DNA of 64,000 bases from NCBI GenBank assembly GCA_029204045.2, contig CM055065.1, forward strand, positions 15,317,251-15,381,250, written 5' to 3'. How positions within the stretch are numbered: the first letter of the stretch is position 1; every line of letters starts with the position of its first letter. A program made the position numbers and the translations under genes. Shown here piece by piece: positions 32,631 to 41,679 of this stretch. The stretch is from Tillandsia leiboldiana (lineage: Eukaryota; Streptophyta; Magnoliopsida; Poales; Bromeliaceae). The notes beneath the pieces were generated by a model that saw nothing but the letters and a program-made list of their open reading frames with translations, was not told the origin of the DNA and made no database searches.

Positions 32631-32654
32631 CTCATGCTCACGATATTACTGCTG

Positions 32655-33270
32655 GTGAGGGCACCACCTTTACCCATCGAGGAGGCGGGAGGTCCTTCGA
32701 TTTACCGACGGGCAGATAGGGCCACGACGTCGAGGCAGACAGGGTGGGGACCACTAGCACTGAGCGGTTGAGTCTGTGTCGCCCGGTTGGTGGGTGCCAC
32801 AGCGGTGGATCATGTCGTCACAAGTATGATTTTCTTTGCAGCTGTTTGAGTTAGGGTTTTCTTTTGCATCTCTGCATGGACTAGAGGTCGAGTCGCTACC
32901 ACGTGCACTTGAGGTGCAGATTCCTGATTAGGTTGTGCATATAGAGGATATTTGTGGATACTGTCCAGTGCAGTTGTGGCCGTGGATTATACCGGCAGGC
33001 TTGCTGGTTCTGCGGCAGCCCTAGGACTTTGACCTTCTGTGAGCCGGACAGGAGGAGTTTGGTTATAGAGGCAGCCAGAGTGCGCTGTATGCGGCGACAG
33101 TTTCATCAGCGAGGGTCAGGAAGAGGATCAGCAGAGGTTGTATCACCTTTTTAGCGACAGTGATAGAGGTGCCTATGGCGGCACTAGGACTCAAGGTTAC
33201 TCCTATTGTCCGCGAGTTCCCGGTTGTGAATCCACCTGAGCCGATGATGATGCCGCCGGAGAGAGTGTGA
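32655..33270 (+). pseudogene. pol: protease/RT-linker fragment of a W-like pol
   Basis: Aligns with the W protease region (about 18256 onward). The frame 33043-33270 is open for 75 codons without an upstream ATG: AGQEEFGYRGSQSALY, SARVRKRISRGCITFLATV, then KVTPIVREFPVVNPPEP and MMPPER. The last part matches the conserved EFPDVFP..LPP segment just before RT domain 1. Catalytic protease residues are not visible and the RT is cut off. The fragment runs straight into minus-strand LTR S. Confidence 0.7.
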
Positions 33271-33793
33271 GGGAGCGTGAAGGTGAGGTGTGTTTTGTGG
33301 TTGGGAGAGAGTCCCCAGCCCTTATACACATGGGCCCTAAGAAAAAATTACAAAACTGCCACCTTCTCAGTCAGGCCCGCGACGGTCCGGACTGTTTCGA
33401 GAAAACGGTCTGGACCCCGAACGTCCCAAACCCTGTGCGCGAAGAAAGTCTGGACTGTCCCAAAATGATCCGGACCCCGAAGGTAAAAGCCCCAAAATCA
33501 CTTCGTCTAAAAAAACGTGCTTTCGTCCTACGAGGCCCAGACTCTATGGGATCATTCCGACAAGCTCGGAACTCATTCTTTAACATGTCCACAACCACTT
33601 GGACAGTTCCATGGTCAATTTTCACCCAATTTCCCTTTCAGAACTTATTTTAAATTCCGTTTTCAACTCACTTTTAGTCCGAATGCTTTTTGCTTCAAAC
33701 CAAACTTGCTCTAACTCTCTTTACTCATATTTTAAACACGTTTAGGGAGTCTTATCCACACTTTGCCATTTTAGCAAAAATCGGGGCACCACA
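33271..33793 (-). mobile_element. LTR start of minus-strand element S
   Basis: On the minus strand the LTR begins TGTGGTGCCCCGA at 33793 directly after a purine tract, and runs left for about 520 bp before it is lost. It contains CGGTCCGGACTGT-like words also seen in X LTRs. Confidence 0.65.
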
Positions 33794-33804
33794 TCCCTCC
33801 CTCC
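33794..33804 (-). other. polypurine tract of element S
   Basis: Minus-strand AAGGAGGGAGG-type purine run between the pol C-terminus and the LTR start. Confidence 0.65.
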
Positions 33805-33987
33805 TTATAGGAGTTTCGTCTGCGAAGCTGAAATTCCGCATACCTTTTGCTTATTCCTCGAATGATGTTGCTCCCGCATATCGCTCTCGAGTTCCCAAGT
33901 GGCTTCTCGATCATCGTGGATGGTCCAGAGAACCTTTACATATGATATGGAGTGATTTCTCAATTTCATCTCTTGCCGGTCGACTAT
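33805..33987 (-). pseudogene. pol: pol C-terminal fragment of element S
   Basis: The minus strand encodes TIVDRQEMKLRNHSISYVKV followed by LWTIHDDREATWELESDMR, the typical C-terminus of plant Ty3/gypsy pol after integrase (LRNK-IPLVKVLW and EATWE motifs of the chromodomain-like tail). The frame runs on past the element end into CAGACGAAACT, the usual position just before the purine tract. It is cut on the right by an X LTR terminus at 33988, so only about 60 residues remain. Confidence 0.8.
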
Positions 33988-34765
33988 TGTCACGCCCTAG
34001 GCCCCAGCGGAAGCTTACCCAGCACGTGAACAGACTCGCCGTGTGCACAAGGTACCCCCCGGTACACACAAGGCGTCTTCAACAACAAAGTGGAAAGGAA
34101 GCAATAGACACATCCTACTAGTAATCAGAGCACAACTTAACTATGCGTAAAAGAGAAAAGTAGATAACAACTATCATACAAGAAGTTAAAATCCAATATA
34201 CGAAAGTAGTCCTCTCAAATACAACCTATCAAAATACATTGGTGGTCTCTATAACAATAAAAAATACACCAACACCTCTCCCACAAAAACAAAAGAAAAG
34301 GTGCCCTGTAACCACCTCGAGTGATGCGACGGGAACAAGCTAGCTATGCGATAACCCCTTGCCACGGTCCCGAGCCCCTCCCGCTGCGGATAGCTCTGTA
34401 AAACAACAACCCAAATGGGGTGAGAACTATTAGTTTCCCAGTGGGTAAGCTGCCGAGAGAAGCGAAATACACCAATAGGTCAACTGAGGCAAAAGATAGT
34501 ATAACTGCCGAAATGAAATGCTGACAATAAACAACTGAAGTAAAGTACTCTACTACTATCATGCCTCTATGCTCATGTACAAGGTGATAATGATATGAAT
34601 CTATCATGCTATCATAATGTCCATCTACAATAAGTAGTATCATCTATGTGATGTCCGAAGTCAAGTTTGCTATTATGTATGTCCAACTACCATGAATGAA
34701 TTATCTCTGTGATATTCAATGTCATGTTTAGTTAACTTTAATCATTTTCTCTTGAAGACTTTCTT
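33988..34765 (-). mobile_element. X-family LTR, part before element A
   Basis: Starts at the reversed terminus TGTCACGCCC and matches 11540-12334 of the solo LTR in reverse. It is interrupted by element A. The continuation is at 57511-58103, with degraded duplicates at 45049-45629 and 46501-47208. Confidence 0.88.
34761..34765. repeat. target-site duplication of element A, left
   Basis: TTCTT before the 5' LTR, matched by TTCTT at 57511-57515 after the 3' LTR of the second copy. The uninterrupted site is visible at 448-462 as CTTTCTTTGAGTC. Confidence 0.88.
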
Positions 34766-35974
34766 TGTGAGGTCCTGGAATCCCCCGCGTAGGGTTGCTG
34801 GTTGTTGGGCAGCTTTCGGTCGCCGTTGGGGGTGTTGGTGCGCGTGTTGGGGGCCCAGAAATGGATTTGTGATGCAATTTGGGATTTGCTTGCATCACTG
34901 GAGGCCTGCGTGGGTTGCGCGCAATTTGGACACAAGTGGTGGACTTCGGGCTTAAATTGAGACCCCGTGGGAAGTTGGAGGACCCGTCGGGTGTTTAGAA
35001 GTGTTTTCGCGCGATTCAGATGTCAAAATTAGACTCCGGGTGAAGTCCGGATAAAAGTTTACCTCTCCGGTCGCCTTCGGGAATTTTTAGAGTTGGAATT
35101 GGGCAAATCGGACTTTAAAAATGGACCCGGCGCGAAAATCGGATCGAGCGGGCATTCGGCAAATTTTCGGGTGAGAATTTGGAGAAGCGGACATCATTTC
35201 TGGACTCAGCGCGCGAAATCGCTAAGGATGGACTATTTATTTGTTGGATTTGGAGTCCGGTAGGCGTGCGCGCTTTTCGAGGCAAAGCGGCACGCGGATC
35301 GAGACGCGCGTGGCGCGGATCCCGAGGAGGCTGCGGCGCGTCAGGCGAGGTGCGGCTGACGCGACAGGGCGCGCCTCTGCGCGCGTCGGGGCAGGCGCAC
35401 CATGCGCGGGCCACGTGGGGGCCGCCACGTGGCGGACCCCAGTTGGCGCCCGCGCGGGCGCTGGGGCGCCCGCGCGGGCGCTGGGGCGCCCGCCCGTGTC
35501 ACGGGCGCGTGTCCCGCGCCTGTGGGCGGCCCGGTGTCACGCGCCCGTGTGGCGCGTGAGCTGCGCGGCCGCGTGGCGCGCAGGGACGCGGCCACGTGGC
35601 CGCCCTTCCTCTTGCGTGGGCCGGGTGCACCCGGGTGGGTGTGGTGCACCGGCCGGTGCACGGTGCACCGTGCACCGTGGACCGCCCCCTCCCCTTTTCC
35701 TCTTTTTCTTCTTCTTCTTCCTCCCCGCAAGCCACTTCTTCTCCTTCTTCGGTTCCTTCTTCACCCGAGAGCGAGAGAGAGTGAGGAGGGAGGTTGTGGG
35801 ATGTGCGGCGGCGCGCCGTGGACCTCGTGGAGCTCGCGAGTTTTTTCGTGGGGAGCGTTTCGGCGACGGCGGCGCAGTCGGGTAGGTCCCGTGTGTTGGT
35901 TTTACTGTATTTTTGTACAGTTTTCGGGGCGACCTTTTGGACTGTAATTAACCCTCTTGCTCTTTTCTGTGTTG

Positions 35975-36485
35975 GGCACCGTGCACCGTTTTGCGTGCGG
36001 ACTCCGGCACCGTGCACCGTTTTGCATGCGGACTCCGTTTTGCGTGCGGACTCCGGCACCGTGCACCATTTTGCGTGCGGACTCCGGCACCGTGCACCGT
36101 TTTGCGTGCGGACTCCGTTTTGCGTGCGGACTCCGGCACCGTGCACCGTTTTGCGTGCGGACTCCGTTTTGCGTGCGGACTCCGGCACTGTGCACCGTTT
36201 TGCGTGCGGACTCCGGCACCGTGCACCGTTTTGCGTGCGGACTCCGTTTTGCGTGCGGACTCCGGCACCGTGCACCGTTTTGCGTGCGGACTCCGGCACC
36301 GTGCACCGTTTTGCGTGCGGACTCCGTTTTGCGTGCAGATCCTGGCACCGTGCACCGTTTTGCGTGCGGACTCTGGCATCGTGCACCGTTCTGCGTGCAG
36401 ACTCCGTTTTGCGTGCAGATCCTGGCACCGTGCACCGTTTTGCGTGCGGACTCCGGCAGCGGACATCGTTTTGCATGCGGATCGC
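35975..36485 (+). repeat. 31-bp/18-bp compound minisatellite in A 5' LTR
   Basis: Thirteen long units (GGCACCGTGCACC plus an 18-bp half) interspersed with six lone 18-bp halves (core TTTTGCGTGCGGACTCC). The total of 511 bp fits 13x31 + 6x18. Long ORFs on both strands are by-products of a stop-free repeat. Confidence 0.9.
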
Positions 36486-37727
36486 GTGGAGGCCAATTGC
36501 AAGTGTCTACGAGCAATTGGTGGCAAATCGAGGTGGGTGGCCTTATCTCCAAGTTTTATGGAATGTACATTAATTCTATTAATGTAGGACTATGCATGAT
36601 AGTATATTTCCTTGTGTAGCATGCTAGATTGTTGGAATGGCTATCCCTTTATTATCGGTTAATGTGGTTATCTTGGAACTTGACCTAGCACCCCCGTCAT
36701 ATGTTGTATGTGTAACCAGACTAGTAGAAAACCCTCACTTGGGCTAGGGTTATTTATGCTTAGACATCCACACTGTTCCTTCATCCCTGACATAGTGTTT
36801 TCTCGCCCGGGTAGTGGGCCGAGAGGTCGGGACTTGCTTTTAGTGTGGGATGCTTTTGCACTCTTGCTTGGGAGCAGAGTGGAGTCTGGTAGTTGTAGCT
36901 GGGTGGCTTATCTGTGCCGGGAGCCGTTTGGGTAAACGGTAGTCCCGGGAGGTCTTGTTTTCCTGTTGTGCCGTCGTGGAGGGAGCCGTTGTGCAGACGG
37001 CAGTCCCGGGCCGTCGAGTATCTTCCGGTCCGCCTTGTTGGGAACCGTTGGGGTTGACGGTGGTCCCAGGTCGTTGAGTGTTGTCCGACCTGTTTTGTTA
37101 CCCTGAGTTGTGGGTCGTTCCTGGCTGTGGAGTATCTCCAGCCAGTGAGCCTTGTGCTGCGAGCTGTTGGCGAGGCTAGTGTCTCGTGTTTCGAGTTAGC
37201 CGAGCAGCTGAGTCGTCGAGAGTTCTCCGACTGTCGTGCGAGGTATTTGGGGATCCTGAGTCCTACCGTTCTGAGAGTGAGCGTGGATTTTGACTAGCCT
37301 GCTTATGCCAATTTGTGTTACTCTATGCCGCGCCGTGTTCCTCAGTTGGAGTCGCGTCCCTGAGATGCCGCTGTGGATACGATGGGCCTGTTGAGGCAGT
37401 TTTGCGCGAGGGGTGAGTTAGTCGGGCAGGACGCCCCACGTAAATCCCGTCCTCATGGGGATGCGTGGTAGTGGGCAGGCGCGTTCCTAGTCGACAGGCG
37501 CAGGCTTGACTGGACCCTATGAGGCAGTCAGTTCGATTGGGTCTATTGAGCACCTTGGGTGCGAGTGGTCTCTTTTACTTGCATCTGTTCCACTTTTTGA
37601 GTATCTAGATAGAGGCATGATAGCTGTAGAGTAGTTTCCAGCCTTTCTTTCAGATTTCTTTGCCTGTTATCTTTTGCCTCTTGTAGACTTGGTGGGCAGA
37701 CCGTTGGGCTTGTTGACGGTACCCACT

Positions 37728-37753
37728 GAGAACTACTGTGGGAAGTAGTTCTC
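37728..37753 (+). promoter_or_regulatory. conserved LTR hairpin (A)
   Basis: GAGAACTACT pairs perfectly with AGTAGTTCTC over a 6-nt loop; it is the strongest version of the hairpin found in V, W, U and P. Confidence 0.65.
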
Positions 37754-38218
37754 ACACCCGTCGTGGTGTCTTTTTCCCCAGGAACTTCTCCTCCTGTTCC
37801 TGTTGCTCCAGTTGCTGATCCTTCTGACCGAGGCGAGGGAGTCGCGAGCTAGTTCCCTACCCGTCACTGGAGTGTAGCGGTACCCCTTCAGAGGAGAGCT
37901 TCAGTAGATTAGTTTTCTTCTTTTTCCTCTGTTGAGAGACCTTTGTTGTGAGGTATAGAGTTGTACTTTATTTTACAGTTTGAGAGACTGTTGTAGTGAG
38001 GATATTCTTTTATCGAGAGTCTGTACACTGATGTATTCATTGGAGATACCTCCCTTTTGAGTTTTGTATCAGAGGACTTTGTATATGATAGTATTTGGGG
38101 AGATGGTTATTGTATTATTTTCAGTTGTACAGTGTTTGGACTTCAGTTTTAGTAGTCTACTTTCAGCTCTCTGATATCTGTATACTGTAGTTGATTCTTT
38201 CTGCAGGTTAGACGCTTC

Positions 38219-38283
38219 ATCTGTACGGCAGTTTCCGTACAGATGGCGGATCTGTTGGCGAGCCCGGGTGGCAGTTTCCACCC
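38219..38283 (+). promoter_or_regulatory. twin CAGTTT-loop hairpins (A)
   Basis: ATCTGTACGG (38219-38228) with CCGTACAGAT (38235-38244), a perfect 10-bp stem. GGGTGG (38266-38271) with CCACCC (38278-38283), where V, U and T have GGGTCG/CGACCC. Confidence 0.7.
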
Positions 38284-38303
38284 CGGGGCGTGACAGATTA
38301 GAG

Positions 38304-38315
38304 TGGTATCAGAGC
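38304..38315 (+). other. primer binding site (tRNA-iMet), element A copy 1
   Basis: TGGTATCAGAGC, 8 nt after the LTR end. Confidence 0.92.
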
Positions 38316-38623
38316 CTAGGTTGTAGGTCGTGGTGGACTTAGAAACCCTAGGCTTGTGGTTGGATATTAGGATGACTACGTGAGAGTCGTGACTTTTAGC
38401 GAGAGTCCTGATTGACTTTTTACCTCTCCCAAGAGACGGGATGAGAGTTTGGCATGTTTATTCTCCTAATCGATTATGTTGGTTGCAGACAACATAATGC
38501 TATGGAATGGATGACATGTCTTAGACTTTCGCTGGATTGGGTCGTATGGTTGTTGTGTCCTGACGTTTGTAGTTGTGCAGTGGGTTGCGATACCCCTGAG
38601 ACGTCGTGTTGTGAAAAGGACAC

Positions 38624-39088
38624 GCATTTTTCCCTGGCCGAGTTACCAGGAGGGCATTTTCCCTGGCCGAGTTATCAGGAGGGCATTTTCCCTGGCCGAG
38701 TTACCAGGAGGGCATTTTCCCTGGCCGAGTTACAAGGAGGGCATTTTCCCTGGCCGAGTTACAAGGAGGGCATTTTCCCTGGCCGAGTTACCAGGAGGGC
38801 ATTTTCCCTGGCCGAGTTACCAGGAGGGCATTTTCCCTGGCCGAGTCACCAGGAGGGCATTTTCCCTGGCCGAGTCACCAGGAGGGCATTTTCCCTGGCC
38901 GAGTCACCAGGAGGGCATTTTCCCTGGCCGAGTCACCAGGAGGGCCTTTTCCCTGGCCGAGTTACCAGGAGAGCCTTTTCCCTGGCTGAGTTACCAGAAG
39001 AGCGTTTTCCCTGGCTGAGTTACCAGGAGAGCGTTTTCCCTGGCTGAGTTACCAGGAGGGCGTTTTCCCTGGCTGAGTTACCAGGAGG
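38624..39088 (+). repeat. 29-bp minisatellite, element A copy 1
   Basis: About 16 units with head GCATTTTCC and shared core CTGGCCGAGTTACCAG, whose ends CTGG/CCAG are complementary. It occupies the place where gag would begin. Confidence 0.92.
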
Positions 39089-39866
39089 GCATTTTCACTG
39101 GCCGAGTTACCAGATGGATAATTATCACTGGCCGAGTTACCAGATGGATAATTATCGCTGGCCGAGTTACCAGATGGATAATTATCGCTGGCCGAGTTAC
39201 CAGATGGATAATTATCGCTGGCCGAGTTACCAGATGGATAATTATCACTGGCCCAGTTACCAGATGATAATTATCGCTGGCCGAGTTACCAGATGGATAA
39301 TTATCGCTGGCCGAGTTACCAGATGGATAATTATCGCTGGCCGAGTTACCAGATGGATAATTATCACTGGCCGAGTTACCAGATGATAATTATCGCTGGC
39401 CGAGTTACCAGATGGATAATTATCACTGGCCGAGTTACCAGATGATAATTATCGCTGGCCGAGTTACCAGATGGATAATTATCGCTGGCCGAGTTACCAG
39501 ATGGATAATTATCGCTGGCCGAGTTACCAGATGGATAATTATCACTGGCCGAGTTACCAGATGGATAATTATCACTGGCCGAGTTACCAGATGATAATTA
39601 TCACTGGCCGAGTTACCAGATGGGTAATTATCGCTGGCCGAGTTACCAGATGGATAATTATCACTGGCCGAGTTACCAGATGATAATTATCACTGGCCGA
39701 GTTACCAGATGGGTAATTATCACTGGCCGAGTTACCAGATGGATAATTATCACTGGCCGAGTTACCAGATGGATAATTATCACTGGCCGATGTTACCAGA
39801 TGGATAATTATCACTGGCCGAGTTACCACGATGATAATTATCACTGGCTGAGTTACCAGATGGATA
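39089..39866 (+). repeat. 29/30-bp minisatellite, element A copy 1
   Basis: About 25 units with the same core and a different head, the perfect palindrome GATAATTATC. Units alternate between 30 and 29 bp. Confidence 0.92.
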
Positions 39867-39890
39867 CTTTCCCCTGGCCGAGCTACCAGA

Positions 39891-40017
39891 GGCGAGGCCG
39901 CCCAGTGAGGGGGCGATGCCGCCCAGTGAGTGGCGATGCCGCCCAGCGAGAGGCGAGGCGCCCAGTGAGGGGCGATGCCCGCCCAGTGAGTGGCGATGCC
40001 GCCCAATGAGTGGCGAA
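39891..40017 (+). repeat. 20-bp GC-rich repeat, element A copy 1
   Basis: About six units of the type GCGATGCCGCCCAGTGAG. The second copy of the locus has the cleaner version at 52313-52437. Confidence 0.85.
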
Positions 40018-40299
40018 GGTTCGGCCTGTTGAGGCGATTTTTCACCTCCGGCCGAGTTACCAGGTGGTTATTTTAGTGAGATTGAGATGACCCGACAGGA
40101 CGCCGAGATTTGATGGCGCCGAGTTCGTCCTGATGGACTACCGGGAGCGTCTCCAGCCGTGAGCTGCTTGTTGACATAGTTTCCCGCTTTGAACGAGAGG
40201 GACGAATCCTGAACGGTAAAGGAGCGAAAACTTCGATAGACTGAGCCTAGAGTCTGTTCTTGTTGGATTGGGGTTCTAGGCACCGGTCTATCGGGATTT

Positions 40300-40599
40300 T
40301 TGGATTTTGGCCGCGACAGTCGGTTCTTCTCGCCTATGAGTGGGGTGTTGCTGCGAGTTGAGTCGTTGAGGGTTCTCCGACATAGCTGTGAGAGTGCTAG
40401 GGCATTTGCATCGATGTATGGGCTAGAGATAGTACCCTTAGCTTGTGCTCGTGAGGTTCAGATACCTGATCACGTGTTGCACATAGATGGGTGTTATTGG
40501 TCCTGCCCAGTGCAGTTGGGGCCCTGGTTTTTGCCTGTTGATCTTTTGGCTCTTCCTCAGCTCCGGGATTTCGAGGTAGTGTTGGGTATAGTACTGTGA
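40300..40599 (+). pseudogene. pol: protease C-terminal remnant, element A copy 1
   Basis: The second half of this 99-residue frame reads as retrotransposon aspartic protease after the active site: MYGLEIVPLACAREVQIP, then CYWSCPVQLGPWFLPVDLLA, then LPQLRDFEVVLGIVL, where the family has LP..DFDVVLGMDWL. The frame ends at the mutated GMDWL motif. Catalytic D-S/T-G is absent, so there is no activity. The N-terminal third is not recognisably coding. An identical copy is at 52723-53022. Confidence 0.65.
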
Positions 40600-40627
40600 G
40601 GATCTGAGGCCTTGATGCTTGGGTTTA

Positions 40628-40952
40628 CCACTCCGTTGATACACGGTGGTGATGCCACGCCGTTGGCGCACGGCAGTGATGCCACGCCGTTGTTACACGG
40701 CAGTGATGCCACGCCGTTGGCGCACGGCAGTGATGCCACGCCGTTGGTACACGACAGTGATGCCACGCCGTTGATACACGGCGGTGATGCCACTCCGTTG
40801 ATACGCGGTGGTGATGCCACACCGTTGATACATGGTGGTGATGCCACCGCCGGTGGCGCACGGCAGTTGAGGCCACGCGTTGTTACACGGCGGTAATGCC
40901 ACGCCGTGGGTGCACGCAGTGAGTGCCACGTTGTAGGTATCACAACGGTGAA
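40628..40952 (+). repeat. 27-bp minisatellite, element A copy 1
   Basis: About 12 units with CCGTTG..CACGG cores. As 27 is a multiple of three, it gives a nine-residue peptide repeat (TPLIHGGDA type) in frame. There are several single-base indels from about 40840 on, absent in copy 2. Confidence 0.9.
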
Positions 40953-41447
40953 AGTCTTTTGGATGTTTCGGACTTTTGACTGCGAGTTGGGCATCAGCTT
41001 TTGATCGCCTTGTGAGCCAGTTTTCAGTCCCGTTCACCGACGGTTTTGGTCCCGTTAGGGTGTTCTTTATGAGTTGAGGGATCGACTTCGCACCCGTGTG
41101 GTCCGTTGGGGTTATAGCATGTTGAGCGACCAACTGTGGCACGAGATTGTGGTCTCTTGAGGAACCCTTTGAGGGTAGCCTGCAGTTGAGGTAGTCCACT
41201 CGGGTGGTTTTGGATCGGGAAGTGACCGAGTGAAGACCCCAACTTATTGGATTTCCCTTCCTTATTGGACGAGTCTGCGGGTATGCTTCGGGTCGGCTTG
41301 TTGAGGGTGGCACCATGTTGTGGTTTGGTGCGTATTACACTTGTGGTGATCTCAGTTTTCCCCCAGCCTTTCTAGTGGAAGCCCTTGGTTTTTCACGTCT
41401 CAGCTCAGTAGTGATGTGTTTTTCCTCGCCCGGGATTTACTTGCCCC

Positions 41448-41630
41448 TTGAGATCCGTGATTATTGGAGTACGAGGGACGCCCGTTGCAATTTCTGGCTC
41501 GAGAGATGAGAGAATTGCACATCGGGTCATGCCTACTTGTTGTTGTTGTTGCGGAGTAATCACGAGGAGCGAGTGGGGGAGCTGGATGGCGTATTGTTTG
41601 ATACCTAGCCGTGGTATTCTTGACTCCTGA
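41448..41630 (+). pseudogene. pol: pol C-terminal remnant, element A copy 1
   Basis: Reads TPVAISGSRDERIAHRVMP and, after a shift, LRSNHEER, matching the ILDRR..R..VVPYLLVLWSNH..EATWE tail of Ty3/gypsy pol. The motif TTTCGAGGACGAAACT and purine tract follow. The cleaner duplicate is at 53829-54050. Confidence 0.65.
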
Positions 41631-41670
41631 TGGGCTTGATCTAGTTTCGAGGACGAAACTTTCTTTTAGT

Positions 41671-41679
41671 GGGGGAGGA
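41671..41679 (+). other. polypurine tract, element A copy 1
   Basis: GGGGGAGGA directly before the 3' LTR start TGTGAGG. Confidence 0.8.

Larger units (their letters stand above)
30798..32640 (-). mobile_element. LTR T, minus strand
   Basis: Begins with the reversed terminus TGTCACGCCCC and carries, in minus orientation, both terminal hairpins with CAGTTT/CAGTT loops, the stem AGATCTC/GAGATCT (31198-31223), two units of the CTGGCCGAGTTACCAG repeat (about 31550-31612), and a GATA-type microsatellite (31284-31310). Its far part (about 32240-32630) is extremely GC-rich. The LTR start is not clear, and the boundary at about 32640 is where plus-strand protease sequence begins. Confidence 0.75.
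34766..38295 (+). mobile_element. 5' LTR of element A (clean copy)
   Basis: 3530 bp, TGTGAGGTCC to GCGTGACA. GC-rich middle with three CACGTG boxes (35412, 35426, 35593). A CT-rich stretch at 35683-35735 stands where other families have a TATA box; no TATA box is visible. Then comes a 31/18-bp array (35975-36485), a 10-bp-stem hairpin (37728-37753) and twin terminal hairpins (38219-38283). Confidence 0.9.

Noticed and set aside
32165..32677. A 170-codon Arg/Ala/Gly-rich ORF on the minus strand
   Set aside because: It coincides with the CGCG-rich tract and has no domain or start context.
35499..36619. Long open frames (up to about 325 codons) on both strands in the A LTR array and GC-rich part
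   Set aside because: The repeat unit contains no stop in any frame and 31 bp rotates the frame. Peptides are repetitive with no domain, and the same happens in each LTR copy.
38454..39683. Repeat-peptide ORFs in the 29/30-bp arrays
   Set aside because: They are open only because the minisatellite lacks stops. No conserved protein context, and frames change with single-base unit-length differences.
38624..40017. CRISPR-like look of regularly repeated units
   Set aside because: Units are directly adjacent without unique spacers, and the setting is a eukaryotic retrotransposon. These are minisatellites.
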